A stretch of 64,000 nucleotides of DNA from Luteibacter sp. (lineage in GTDB: Bacteria; Pseudomonadota; Gammaproteobacteria; Xanthomonadales; Rhodanobacteraceae). Below, one piece after another: positions 8,976 to 16,770 of this stretch; position 1 is the stretch's first letter; each line of letters starts with the position of its first letter. The stretch spans positions 62,001-126,000 of the forward strand of contig NZ_WNDO01000003.1 in NCBI RefSeq assembly GCF_009912395.1, given 5' to 3'. The notes beneath the pieces are model-generated. The model saw only the letters and a program-made list of their open reading frames with translations, did no database searches and was not told the DNA's origin. A program made the position numbers and the translations under genes.

Positions 8976-9866
8976 ATGCGCAGCGGACTGACCGAACTGG
9001 AAGCCGTCCTCGCCGTCGCTCGCCTGGGCAGCTTTCGGGCCGCCGCCGGTGAGCTGGACCTGTCCACCTCGGCCGTCAGTCAGGCTGTGGCGACGCTGGA
9101 AAGCCGCCTGGGCGCACGGATTTTCCACCGCACGACCCGCAGTGTCCGCCTCACGCCGACGGGCGAGCGTTTCGTCGCCGACCTGGCCCCTGCCCTGCAA
9201 GGCCTCCACACGGCCATGGACCGGGCCAAGAACGCCGAGGAAACCCCCAGCGGCACCCTCCGCCTCAATGCGTCCGGCGGCGCGGCCCTGCGGATCATGG
9301 AGCCGCTGCTGATCCCCTACATGCACCGCTACCCCGATGTGCACGTGGAGCTGATCACGGACGACCGGCTGATCGACATCGTCCGGGAAGGCTTCGACGC
9401 GGGATTCCGCACCCAGGACATGGTGCCCGGCGACATGATCGCTGTCCCTCTCGGGCCGCCGATCCGCTTCGCCGTGGTCGGTACGCCGGGCTACTTCACC
9501 CGGCATGGGCGCCCGCGTACCCCCGACGACCTGTCGCACCACAGGGGTATCCGTGCGCGCATGAGCACGGGCCATGTCTATCGGTGGGAGTTCGAGCGTC
9601 ACGGCCAACCGGTCACCGTCGATGTGGACGGCGGCCTCACCCTCGACGATCCACGCCTGATGCTCGCCGCGGCGAAGGCCGGCCTGGGGCTGGTATACCT
9701 GAGCGAATTCGACGTGGTCGATGCGCTGGCCGATGGATCGCTGGAGCGCGTACTGGAGGACTGGACGCCACCGTTCGACCCGCTATGCCTCTACTACCCC
9801 GGTCGTCGCCACGTACCGGCGGCCCTGCGCGCGCTCGTCGAACTTATCCGCGAAAGCGCCGTGTAG
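8976..9866 (+). CDS. LysR-type transcriptional regulator
   Basis: A 296-aa protein with the usual LysR layout. An N-terminal winged helix-turn-helix covers residues ~1-60 (LTELEAVLAVARLGSFRAAA, STSAVSQAVATLESRLGARI, FHRTTRSVRLTPTGERF). A two-lobed periplasmic-binding-like effector domain follows from ~90. The effector is not evident. Position and divergence from the aldehyde dehydrogenase gene suggest it controls that gene and itself. The TAG stop (9864-9866) lies in one arm of a small hairpin whose other arm gives the stop of the convergent acetyltransferase. Confidence 0.93.
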   Translation: MRSGLTELEAVLAVARLGSFRAAAGELDLSTSAVSQAVATLESRLGARIFHRTTRSVRLTPTGERFVADLAPALQGLHTAMDRAKNAEETPSGTLRLNASGGAALRIMEPLLIPYMHRYPDVHVELITDDRLIDIVREGFDAGFRTQDMVPGDMIAVPLGPPIRFAVVGTPGYFTRHGRPRTPDDLSHHRGIRARMSTGHVYRWEFERHGQPVTVDVDGGLTLDDPRLMLAAAKAGLGLVYLSEFDVVDALADGSLERVLEDWTPPFDPLCLYYPGRRHVPAALRALVELIRESAV

Positions 9867-9879
9867 GAACGCGTTCTAC
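9862..9879. repeat. mini REP-like hairpin shared by two convergent stop codons
   Basis: TGTAGGAACGCGTTCTACGG is palindromic around GAACGCGTTC. TAG on the plus strand ends the LysR gene and TAG on the minus strand ends the acetyltransferase gene. It may also act as a bidirectional terminator. Confidence 0.6.
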
Positions 9880-10571
9880 GGTGCATCGATGTCGATCGCC
9901 GTGAGCGTTAACATCGTGCGGCGATGAAAGCCGAGCTTTTCGTACAGCCGTGTCGCCCCGGCGTTGCCGTCGGAGACATGCAGGAAGGACACCAGGCCCT
10001 GCTCGCGATGCCGGTTCACCAAATCGGTGAGCAAGGCCTTCGCCAAGCCACGCCCAGCGAAGTCGGGGTGCGTGCAGACGGCGCTGATCTCGCGCGCACC
10101 GGGAACCACCATCCGCTCGCCAGCCATCGCGATCAGCCGGTTCTCGTGCAGGATGCCGACGTACGTGCCCAGTTCCGCCGTGTGTTCACGGAAGAATTCC
10201 GGATACACCATGCGCGTGAGCGCACGCATGCGCTCTCGGTGCTCCGGCCCGAGCAAAACTACCGTTTCGCGCGTGGAGGGCGCCGATTCGTCCAGCGATC
10301 GCACGAGTTGCAGCGTGGCCGGAACCGCGTGATACGCGTCGAGCGGCACGCGACGCCACCGCTCCGGCATCGCCTCCGGCGCCACGCCCAGGAAGTATCG
10401 ACGTCCTGCCAGGCGCACATCGTCCTGCACTTTCGCGTCGGCACTGGCCACCGCCACGAAGGGCGCATAGCTGGCGCCATACCAGAGCGCATCGCCCGCA
10501 TGACGGGCCAAGTCCGCATGACCGCCACGCAAGGAATGCCACAACGGGTTATCGAGTAAAGAGGTATCCAT
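9876..10571 (-). CDS. GNAT family N-acetyltransferase
   Basis: 231 aa starting MDTSLLDNPLW. The C-terminal half has the GNAT acetyl-CoA-binding signature (CTHPDFAGRGLAKALLTDLV) followed by FLHVSDGNAGATRLYEKLGF, the FR47-like form. The substrate is unknown. The ATG at 10571 is preferred over the longer open frame because GGGAG lies just upstream of it on its own strand and because the preceding residues are not like the family. It converges on the LysR gene. Confidence 0.88.
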   Translation of the reverse strand: MDTSLLDNPLWHSLRGGHADLARHAGDALWYGASYAPFVAVASADAKVQDDVRLAGRRYFLGVAPEAMPERWRRVPLDAYHAVPATLQLVRSLDESAPSTRETVVLLGPEHRERMRALTRMVYPEFFREHTAELGTYVGILHENRLIAMAGERMVVPGAREISAVCTHPDFAGRGLAKALLTDLVNRHREQGLVSFLHVSDGNAGATRLYEKLGFHRRTMLTLTAIDIDAP

Positions 10572-10672
10572 GCCACTCCCTTCGAAAGACCTTCTCCCCA
10601 TCTGAGGGGTACCCGCGCAGATCTCAACCGGCTCTGATAACGTCACGGGGACGTATACACCCAGGGGACACC

Positions 10673-11584
10673 ATGCTCGCTCGTACCTGCCTCGCGCTCG
10701 CCCTTTGCCTCGCCCTGCCCGCCATGGCCGAGGAAGCGAAGAAGACGCCCACGCCCAAGGAACTGCTGGCGAAGTCCTCGCCGGACGAGTGGCGCACGCC
10801 CGATCCGGCCAACCTGGTGTACATGGACCTGCCCCAGGGCCGTGTCGTCATCGAACTGGCCCAGGACTGGACACCCCAGCACGCCGCCAACATCCGCACG
10901 CTGATCCGCGAGCATTACTTCGACGGCACCCAGGTCATCCGCGTGCAAGACAACTTCGTCACCCAGTGGGGCGACGCCGACGGCGACGACAAGGCCAAGG
11001 CAAAGTCCCTCGGCAGCGCCAAGGAGACCCTGCCACCGGAGTTCACCCGCAAGGGTGGCAAGTATGCTTTCACCCGGTTGCCGGACGGTGACGTCTACGC
11101 CCCGGAAGTCGGCTTCTCCGACGCCTTCCCCGTGGCCCGCGACCCCAAGGCCGGTGAAGCATGGATCGCGCACTGCTACGGCACCGTGGGCGTGGCGCGC
11201 GACGTGGGTGCGGAAACGGGCAACGGCAGCTCGCTCTACGCCATCATCGGCCAGGCCCCGCGCAATCTCGACCGCAACCTCGCCGTGGCCGGCAAGGTGC
11301 TCAAGGGCATGGAGTTCCTCTCGGCCTATCCGCGCGGCGGCGAACCGATGGGCTTCTACGACAAGCCCGAGCAACGCGTAACGATCAAGAGCGTGCGCCT
11401 CGCCGCCGACGTGCCCGCCGCGGAACGCACGCCACTCCAGGTGCTGCGCACCGACAGCAAGACCTTCGCCGCCGTGGTCGAGGCCAAGCGTAACCGCAAG
11501 GACGATTTCTATACCCGTCCGGCGGGCAAGATCGACCTGTGCAACATCAGCGTGCCAGTGCGCGATCCGTCGAAGAAGCCCTGA
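10673..11584 (+). CDS. periplasmic cyclophilin-type peptidylprolyl isomerase
   Basis: 303 aa. The signal peptide is MLARTCLALALCLALPAMA, with cleavage before EEAKK. The cyclophilin beta-barrel starts at LVYMDLPQGRVVIELAQDW. HAANIRTLIREHYFDGTQ, RVQDNFVTQWGD and GSSLYAIIGQAPRNLDRNL match cyclophilin core strands and the active-site region. It probably catalyses prolyl cis-trans isomerisation during folding of exported proteins. The gene stands alone. The downstream perfect hairpin at 11593-11621 separates it from the convergent DUF3014 gene. Confidence 0.88.
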   Translation: MLARTCLALALCLALPAMAEEAKKTPTPKELLAKSSPDEWRTPDPANLVYMDLPQGRVVIELAQDWTPQHAANIRTLIREHYFDGTQVIRVQDNFVTQWGDADGDDKAKAKSLGSAKETLPPEFTRKGGKYAFTRLPDGDVYAPEVGFSDAFPVARDPKAGEAWIAHCYGTVGVARDVGAETGNGSSLYAIIGQAPRNLDRNLAVAGKVLKGMEFLSAYPRGGEPMGFYDKPEQRVTIKSVRLAADVPAAERTPLQVLRTDSKTFAAVVEAKRNRKDDFYTRPAGKIDLCNISVPVRDPSKKP

Positions 11585-11592
11585 AACACCTG

Positions 11593-11621
11593 TCGGCTCC
11601 TACCGGAGGGGTAGGAGCCGA
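11593..11621. terminator. bidirectional hairpin between convergent genes
   Basis: A perfect 11-bp stem, TCGGCTCCTAC and GTAGGAGCCGA, with a 7-base loop, between the ends of the cyclophilin and DUF3014 genes. There is no long T tract, so it may block RNA decay or readthrough rather than act as a full terminator. The GTAGGAG motif links it to the local REP family. Confidence 0.6.
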
Positions 11622-11632
11622 TGCATCGCCGA

Positions 11633-12451
11633 TCAGGCGCCGGGAGTGGCTGCGACGATCGCCTCGCGCAACGCGCGAAGTTTTTCCTTCAGTTTCGCCT
11701 CGTTTTCCGGCCCCACGCGGACCATGAATTTCTGCCCTGCCGATAGCTGTTCATACGTAGGATTGGAATACACGTAGCCCTGCTTCTCCGGCAACAGTTG
11801 CAAACCGCCCTTCGGCTCCGGTGCGGCGAGCAGGTGGTCGATCACCTCGACGAGGCGATCGTTGAAATAGCCGTTGGTGCCCAGGTCGCGATAGGCCTGC
11901 TGGAACAGCGGATAGTTGCGCTTGTACCAGGTGGCGGCGGCCGTCGGGTTGATACGATCAGCCACGTACATGTAGGTGGCGTACCGTTCGGCGTTTTTCT
12001 TCGACGCCACGAACATGCCGTCGCTCGACTGCACCTGGAAGGTGCCTGTCGGCGTGCGCATCGGCAGCACGTTCATGCCGACGGACTGTTTCGGCAGCGA
12101 ATCGATGGTGGAGACCATGCGCGAGATGATCGCGTCGGGCCGCAGCAGCGATTTCAGCGCACCGTCACCGGTGAGCGCCAGCAGGCCGGCCATCACCGCG
12201 TCATCGCTCTGGTCCAGTGACGGCAAGGCGGCGGTGGACGCACCGGCCGGTCCATCGATGGGATGCTGCGGAAGTGCCGGGTCATGGACCTGCGTCGGTG
12301 GCGTCGCCGATGACGAGGCCGATGCGAAGGGCGGAGCGCCCACCGCTTCCCTCGCCTGTTTTTCCCGATAGAGGAAAACACCAACCACGGCGACGATCGC
12401 CACGACCAACAAACCCGCCAACCACTTCGAACCCGACGACTGACTGCTCAA
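11633..12451 (-). CDS. DUF3014 domain membrane-anchored protein
   Basis: About 272 aa. A single N-terminal membrane segment (WLAGLLVVAIVAVVGVFLY) is followed by an Ala/Pro/Ser-rich linker and a DUF3014-type domain (RFDAIISRMVSTIDSLPKQS-like region; WYKRNYPLFQQAYRDLG; YFNDRLVEVIDHLLAAPEP). The start is uncertain. A TTG at 12451 is preceded by GGAG with 8-base spacing; in-frame ATGs at 12481 and 12499 lack a good ribosome site. The role is unknown, probably in the envelope with the domain in the periplasm. It is a single gene, converging on the cyclophilin gene. Confidence 0.75.
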   Translation of the reverse strand: MSSQSSGSKWLAGLLVVAIVAVVGVFLYREKQAREAVGAPPFASASSSATPPTQVHDPALPQHPIDGPAGASTAALPSLDQSDDAVMAGLLALTGDGALKSLLRPDAIISRMVSTIDSLPKQSVGMNVLPMRTPTGTFQVQSSDGMFVASKKNAERYATYMYVADRINPTAAATWYKRNYPLFQQAYRDLGTNGYFNDRLVEVIDHLLAAPEPKGGLQLLPEKQGYVYSNPTYEQLSAGQKFMVRVGPENEAKLKEKLRALREAIVAATPGA

Positions 12452-12459
12452 CGCTGTTA

Positions 12460-12463
12460 CTCC
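12460..12463 (-). promoter_or_regulatory. Shine-Dalgarno supporting the TTG start of the DUF3014 gene
   Basis: GGAG on the minus strand, 8 bases before TTG at 12451. Neither upstream ATG has an equivalent. This is the reason for the shorter start. Confidence 0.45.
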
Positions 12464-12692
12464 GGTGAAACCAACCCCCATGGGGACTACGAAGTCCATG
12501 GTTGGTTCAAGGCTGGAACGCCAACGTGGCCCACGGCGGCGCGAATCGTTGCGAATTCGTGGCAATCGACCGCCGAGGGCGAAACCTCTTGCGAAAATCC
12601 TCTGCATGGCGCAAAACTGACCGCGCTGGCCCATTCCCCCACAGGGGCCGGCACCAGGGGTTCCCCTTTCAATCGATCAGTCAGGAGGAAGT

Positions 12693-13091
12693 ATGGCTTT
12701 CTCTGCAAGGCTCGATGCCGCACCCATCTCGGGTATCAACGTCACGCCGCTCGTCGATGTCATGCTGGTGCTGCTGATCATCTTCATGATCTCGGCGCCG
12801 GTCGTTGCCCACAAGACGCTCGTCGACCTGCCCAGTCCCAATCGCTCCTTCGTCGACCTCCGTCCCGATCCGCTGCGTATCACGGTGGAACGCGGCGACA
12901 TGGTGTTCGTCGATGGGATGCTCGTGTCCGAGCCGGTACTCGAAAAACAACTCGCGATCGCCGCAGCACGTTCGGAGAAACCGCCCATCGAGCTGCATGT
13001 GCGCGACGATGCCGCCTACGAGGACGTGGCGCGAGTGATCGCCACGGTGAAGAACCAGGGGCTGGATACGATCGACTTCGCCAACGATTGA
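12693..13091 (+). CDS. ExbD/TolR family biopolymer transport protein
   Basis: 132 aa. It has a short cytoplasmic N-terminus, then one membrane helix with the signature NVTPLVDVMLVLLIIFMI (Asp22 corresponds to the proton-pathway Asp of TolR/ExbD), then a periplasmic domain ending IATVKNQGLDTIDF. The ribosome site AGGAGGAAG is very strong. ExbD works with ExbB and TonB (or TolQ-TolA) to use the proton motive force for outer-membrane transport. None of those partners is encoded nearby, so this is an orphan ExbD. A paired REP element follows directly. Confidence 0.92.
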   Translation: MAFSARLDAAPISGINVTPLVDVMLVLLIIFMISAPVVAHKTLVDLPSPNRSFVDLRPDPLRITVERGDMVFVDGMLVSEPVLEKQLAIAAARSEKPPIELHVRDDAAYEDVARVIATVKNQGLDTIDFAND

Positions 13092-13104
13092 GACACTGCC
13101 GCCC

Positions 13105-13150
13105 TGTAGGAGCGCACTTGCGCGCGATCGCGCGCAAGCGCGCTCCTACA
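13105..13150. repeat. REP-like inverted pair
   Basis: Two head-to-head cores back to back, forming a nearly perfect ~22-bp stem from TGTAGGAGCGCACTTGCGCG to the CGCGCTCCTACA end. It lies between the convergent ExbD and hydrolase genes. The right arm supplies the TAG stop (13146-13148, minus strand) of the hydrolase. Confidence 0.85.
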
Positions 13151-14021
13151 GGTCTTCTCCGGAAAGAAAGGCCAGTGCCGCCGTGCGGACGCATTCGTCG
13201 TCCACCACCTTGCGATGGCCCAGGTGGCGTGTCTTCAGCAGCGTCGCGCCGGGCCATAGCTGTGCGTATTGTTCTCCGTGCTCCACCGGCACCTGCTTGT
13301 CGAAGCAGTCGTGCACGATGAGCAACGGCTGCGTACGCCTGGGTGCGTGATGGCGGATATGTAGGTCGTCGATCGCATACCCGGTGCGCGCCGCCAGCGC
13401 GTCGTGCAGCGACGGACGCAAGTGTTCGGCCAGGCGCATGAAGCGCGCGAACTGCCGCGTCACTGCCTGCGGATCGGCAGGCGGCGCGATGAGCACGACA
13501 CGCTTCGCCGTCCAGCCATCGTCCAGCGCGATCGTGGTGGCCGCACAGCCCAGCGAATGTGCCACCACACCGAGCGCATCGCCATAGTGCCTGGCCACGC
13601 CGGACAGCGCATGCATGAAGTCAGGCAAGGTGCACAGATCGCCATCGCTATGGCCATGCGCCGGCTGGTCGAACGCCACCGCCGCCCAGCCTTTTTCCTG
13701 CAGGAACGGCGCCCAGCTTTCCCAGCGAAGCCCCATGCTCGACCATCCGTGCACGAGCAACACATAGGGCTGCGTCGACGGATCGCCCCAGACGTAGGTG
13801 GCGATGTCCTGATCGCCGACACGCACTGTCTCGCGACGCGCGGTCATGGTCGTCTGCGCGAACGCAGCACGCGTACGGCTGCTGGGCAACGGTGTCTGGA
13901 ATACGCGTGCCGCGTGCGCCACCGTGCGCCGCGGCGCCAGGTAACTGCCGACGCGCCAAGCGCAACGGATCCCGAGGATGGTCGCCACGGTACGGACGCC
14001 GAAGCGGCGAGGTGCTTTCAT
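13146..14021 (-). CDS. alpha/beta hydrolase
   Basis: 291 aa. The fold is shown by VLLVHGWSSMGLRW (oxyanion strand), the nucleophile elbow VVAHSLGCAA (Ser156), HDCFDKQVPVEHGE (acid turn) and the final His in TRHLGHRKVV. The first ~60 residues are basic and weakly hydrophobic and may be a membrane-anchoring region. The substrate is unknown. The open frame extends to 14927, but the extra part does not resemble the family and crosses other genes, so the ATG at 14021 is chosen, although its ribosome site is weak. The stop codon is inside the REP pair. Confidence 0.85.
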   Translation of the reverse strand: MKAPRRFGVRTVATILGIRCAWRVGSYLAPRRTVAHAARVFQTPLPSSRTRAAFAQTTMTARRETVRVGDQDIATYVWGDPSTQPYVLLVHGWSSMGLRWESWAPFLQEKGWAAVAFDQPAHGHSDGDLCTLPDFMHALSGVARHYGDALGVVAHSLGCAATTIALDDGWTAKRVVLIAPPADPQAVTRQFARFMRLAEHLRPSLHDALAARTGYAIDDLHIRHHAPRRTQPLLIVHDCFDKQVPVEHGEQYAQLWPGATLLKTRHLGHRKVVDDECVRTAALAFLSGEDL

Positions 14022-14201
14022 GGAAGATGCGGGATCGAGGGTCGGCATGCCAGGGCTTGGAGCGCGGCACCGGGGCAAGGTTCCCCGGACATCCCGCTTT
14101 CGGCTAGCTGAACACCGCGATCCCCGTCCGGTCAACCCGGCGCGAGGAAGGCCCGTTCTTGCGCCCGAGTCCGCCACTGCGGACACCCGAGGAGACACCG
14201 T

Positions 14202-14543
14202 ATGAAGCGCTTCACTCGCACCCTGGCCATCGCCACCGCCCTGGGCCTGGCCGTCGGCGCGGCGAGCTTCGCCCCGCTCGCCACCGCGCGGGAAGTGATC
14301 GTCACCACCGTACGGGTCGCACCGCCCCCGCCGCGCTACGAGGTCGTGCCGGGACCGCGCGTCGGCTATGTCTGGGCGCCGGGTTACTGGAACTGGTACG
14401 GCGGCCGCTATGTGTGGATCGGTGGCCGCTGGTACGCCGGGCGTCCCGGCTATGTCTACCATCCGCCGGTGTGGCGTCCGTACGGCGGTGGCTGGCGGAT
14501 CGAGCGTGAAACCTGGGTACGTGGGCCACGCTGGCATCGTTAA
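14202..14543 (+). CDS. YXWGXW-repeat type secreted protein
   Basis: 113 aa. The signal peptide spans ~1-29 (cleavage after PLATA). The mature part is aromatic- and Gly-rich: PGPRVGYVWAPGYWNWYGG then RYVWIGGRWYAGRPGYVYHP, matching the short W/Y-x-x-G-x-W repeats of this envelope protein family. GAGGAG lies 10 bases before the ATG. The function is unknown; related small proteins are periplasmic or surface-exposed and often stress-linked. A hairpin-plus-T-tract at 14617-14650 follows. Confidence 0.85.
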   Translation: MKRFTRTLAIATALGLAVGAASFAPLATAREVIVTTVRVAPPPPRYEVVPGPRVGYVWAPGYWNWYGGRYVWIGGRWYAGRPGYVYHPPVWRPYGGGWRIERETWVRGPRWHR

Positions 14544-14616
14544 AAAAATGTAGGTTGCTACGCCGCACCTACACACCTCCCCCATAGGGGTTAAACTAGG
14601 AAACTGACAGGACATC

Positions 14617-14650
14617 ATCGCCCCCGCCACCAGGCCGGGGCGATTTTTTT
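14617..14650 (+). terminator. intrinsic terminator (or leader attenuator) before the dehydrogenase gene
   Basis: The stem ATCGCCCC/GGGGCGAT with a 12-base loop is followed by seven T. It lies 74 bp after the YXWGXW gene and 87 bp before the dehydrogenase ATG. It most likely terminates the upstream gene; a leader role for the next gene cannot be excluded. Confidence 0.7.
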
Positions 14651-14736
14651 GGACGGTTACCCTCTCCGGCGGCGAAGCCACCGGAATCCACCTTGAAAGC
14701 GGTATTGCCGCCGCTTGACACTGGAGTTTGCGTTCG

Positions 14737-15840
14737 ATGATTTTCGAAACCATCGCCAACACGGGCCACGAAGAAGTCGTCTTCTGCCATAACAAGGACG
14801 CCGGCCTGAAGGCCATCATCGCGATCCACAACACCGTGCTCGGCCCGTCCCTCGGCGGCCTGCGCATGTGGCCGTACAAGACCGAGCAGGACGCCATCAA
14901 CGACGTGCTCCGCCTGTCGCGCGGCATGACCTACAAGAACGCGGTGGCTGGCCTGAACCTCGGCGGTGGCAAGGCCGTCATCATCGGCGATCCCTCCAAG
15001 GACAAGTCCGAAGCGCTGTTCCGCGCCTTCGGCCGCTTCGTCAACTCGCTCAACGGCCGCTACATCACGGCCGAGGACGTCGGCATCGACGTCAACGACA
15101 TGGAATACGTGTTCCGTGAAACCGAGTACGTCACCGGCGTGCACCAGGTTCACGGCGGCTCGGGCGACCCTTCGCCGTTCACCGCGTTCGGTACGCTGCA
15201 GGGCCTGATGGCCGCGCTGCAGACCAAGCACGGCAACGAAGACGTGGGCAAGTACAGCTACGCCGTGCAGGGCTGCGGCCACGTGGGCAGCGAGTTCATC
15301 AAGCTGCTTCGCGAACAGGGCGCCAAGGTGTTCGTCACCGACATCAACAAGGATGCCGTGCAGCGCTGCGTCGACGAGCTCGGCTGCGAAGCCGTGGGCC
15401 TCGACGAAATCTACGATGTCGACGCCGACGTCTACAGCCCGTGCGCCCTCGGCGGCACGGTCAACGAGCAGACCATCGACCGCATCAAGGCGAAGATCAT
15501 CTGCGGCGCGGCCAACAACCAGCTCGCCACCGATGCCATCGGCGACGAACTGGCCCGTCGTGGCGTGCTCTACGCCCCGGACTATGCCGTCAACGCCGGC
15601 GGCGTGATGAACGTCTCACTGGAAATCGACGGTTACAACCGCGAGCGCGCCATGCGCATGATGCGCACGATCTACTACAACGTCGGTCGCATCTTCGAAA
15701 TCTCGGCCCGCGACAACATCCCGACCTACAAGGCCGCGGATCGCATGGCCGAAGAGCGCATCTCCGCCATCGGCAAGATCCGCCTGCCGCACATGGGCAA
15801 CGGTGCTCCGCGCTTCCAGGGTCGCATGCGCGGTCAGTAA
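14737..15840 (+). CDS. Glu/Leu/Phe/Val dehydrogenase (leucine dehydrogenase type)
   Basis: 367 aa, the length of leucine dehydrogenases and shorter than glutamate dehydrogenases. [13 protein letters not shown] (substrate site), [19 protein letters not shown] (with the catalytic Lys) and [17 protein letters not shown] (Rossmann glycine motif) are in order. The enzyme reversibly deaminates branched-chain or related amino acids with NAD+. It would feed leucine catabolism, of which isovaleryl-CoA dehydrogenase and methylcrotonyl-CoA carboxylase beta are encoded elsewhere in the window. The ATG at 14737 has GGAG at a good distance; the TTG nine bases upstream is too close to it. A strong terminator follows. 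Confidence 0.92.
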   Translation: MIFETIANTGHEEVVFCHNKDAGLKAIIAIHNTVLGPSLGGLRMWPYKTEQDAINDVLRLSRGMTYKNAVAGLNLGGGKAVIIGDPSKDKSEALFRAFGRFVNSLNGRYITAEDVGIDVNDMEYVFRETEYVTGVHQVHGGSGDPSPFTAFGTLQGLMAALQTKHGNEDVGKYSYAVQGCGHVGSEFIKLLREQGAKVFVTDINKDAVQRCVDELGCEAVGLDEIYDVDADVYSPCALGGTVNEQTIDRIKAKIICGAANNQLATDAIGDELARRGVLYAPDYAVNAGGVMNVSLEIDGYNRERAMRMMRTIYYNVGRIFEISARDNIPTYKAADRMAEERISAIGKIRLPHMGNGAPRFQGRMRGQ

Positions 15841-15860
15841 GCGTTTCACCCGTCGTTCTG

Positions 15861-15896
15861 AAAAAAGCCACCGCATCGCCGCGGTGGCTTTTTTTT
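15861..15896 (+). terminator. intrinsic terminator of the dehydrogenase gene
   Basis: The stem AAGCCACCGC/GCGGTGGCTT with a 6-base loop is followed by eight T and flanked by A upstream. It is a textbook Rho-independent terminator, just after the stop codon. Confidence 0.93.
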
Positions 15897-15903
15897 GGGA
15901 TCT

Positions 15904-15972
15904 TGTAGGAGCGCGCTTGCGCGCGATGCGGAGTTACCGCGAGCACCCATCGCGCGCAAGCGCGCTCCTACA
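15904..15972. repeat. REP-like inverted pair
   Basis: Two inverted copies of TGTAGGAGCGCGCTTGCGCG, separated by a ~20-bp spacer, right after the terminator and before the cold-shock leader. Confidence 0.88.
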
Positions 15973-16186
15973 GGTGCGTGATGACGCCGGGTCCGCTGGC
16001 CTGAGGACGGTTTGGGATAGTCAGCCGGCATTTAACGAGTCGTCGCGGGAACGGTCATCGCCGCAAAGTGATGACTTTTTTCTTGCCGGAAATTCATGGG
16101 CTCGTGAAGGGTGCGCCCGTTTCCGCCCAGGCGTAGCGTCGAATCACCGCCGAAAACGTGGCGGGATACCAGCTGAGATAACGGTC
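15973..16186 (+). promoter_or_regulatory. probable promoter and long 5' leader of the cold-shock gene
   Basis: 214 bp without a convincing reading frame, AT-richer than its surroundings in places (GTGATGACTTTTTTCTTGCC). Cold-shock genes of this family are often controlled through long untranslated leaders; that this one is so controlled is inference. No clear -35/-10 pair was found by eye. Confidence 0.35.
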
Positions 16187-16405
16187 ATGAGCGACAGGAA
16201 AACCGGTACGGTCAAGTGGTTCAACGATGCCAAGGGCTTCGGGTTCATTTCCCCGGAGGATGGGAGTGCGGATTTGTTCGTCCATTTCAGGTCGATCCAG
16301 AGCAACGGATTCAAATCCTTGACGGACGGACAAAAGGTCTCTTTCAAAGTTGTTCAAGGCCAGAAGGGACTTCAGGCTGACGAGGTCAAGGTCGACGGTA
16401 CCTGA
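16187..16405 (+). CDS. cold-shock protein, CspA family
   Basis: A 72-aa single cold-shock domain. [20 protein letters not shown] contains RNP1 (KGFGFI, 16-21) and LFVHF (30-34) is RNP2. The C-terminal strands [18 protein letters not shown] complete the OB fold. It binds single-stranded RNA/DNA as a chaperone. The gene is followed after 26 bp by a second gene that resembles only the C-terminal half of this domain. Confidence 0.96.
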   Translation: MSDRKTGTVKWFNDAKGFGFISPEDGSADLFVHFRSIQSNGFKSLTDGQKVSFKVVQGQKGLQADEVKVDGT

Positions 16406-16431
16406 CCATTACAAACAACGGAGGGTGCGTC

Positions 16432-16632
16432 ATGAAGGACTTCTTTCGCATCGTCTTGTTCATCAACAGGGCGTTCTTCCGCGAGGAAGAGCGTTCCTTT
16501 CCCACGGAGCGGCGCATGCCGCCGGGGGCTCCCCGCCTCACGGCGGGTCAACGTGTCTCGTTCACCCTCAACGAAAGCCCCGAGGGCGGCTTCTACGCCA
16601 CGGACGTGAAGCCGCTGGACGAGGACACCTGA
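16432..16632 (+). CDS. 66-aa protein with a half cold-shock domain
   Basis: The N-terminus (MKDFFRIVLFINRAFFREEE) is a hydrophobic/amphipathic helix unlike the cold-shock fold. Residues 36-62 (LTAGQRVSFTLNESPEGG then FYATDVKPL) line up with the last two strands of the cold-shock domain next door (LTDGQKVSF...). Both RNA-binding motifs RNP1 and RNP2 are absent. A good ribosome site (GGAGGG) and the 26-bp gap suggest translation from the same transcript. It could be a decayed duplicate or a small membrane-associated partner; the function is unknown. Confidence 0.7.
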   Translation: MKDFFRIVLFINRAFFREEERSFPTERRMPPGAPRLTAGQRVSFTLNESPEGGFYATDVKPLDEDT

Positions 16633-16638
16633 CCCACC

Positions 16639-16770
16639 TCAGCGGGCCGCGGCGACGGCCACCGGACCGGCGAAGCCGGTCCGGGTGACCAGCATGTCGC
16701 CGAACGTCAGCACGCAGGCCAGCGTGGCGGCGAAGAACAGACCTTTCAGCAGCACGGTTTCGGCTTTCAT
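16639..16770 (-). CDS. 43-aa putative membrane peptide
   Basis: A short frame reading MKAETVLLKGLFFAATLACV, then LTFGDMLVTRTGFAGPVAVA, ending AAR. It has a perfect AAGGAG ribosome site 8 bases before the ATG on the minus strand and one long hydrophobic segment, so it looks like a real small inner-membrane protein or a short secreted peptide. It converges on the half-cold-shock gene with a 6-bp gap. I do not recognise the family. Confidence 0.55.
   Translation of the reverse strand: MKAETVLLKGLFFAATLACVLTFGDMLVTRTGFAGPVAVAAAR

Noticed and set aside
14651-14736. Riboswitch ahead of the leucine dehydrogenase gene
   Set aside because: I tested the short hairpins against glycine and TPP riboswitch consensus strings from memory; none fits.
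14022-14927. N-terminal extension of the alpha/beta hydrolase frame
   Set aside because: The extra ~300 residues run antisense across the YXWGXW gene and into the dehydrogenase gene and show no similarity to hydrolases.
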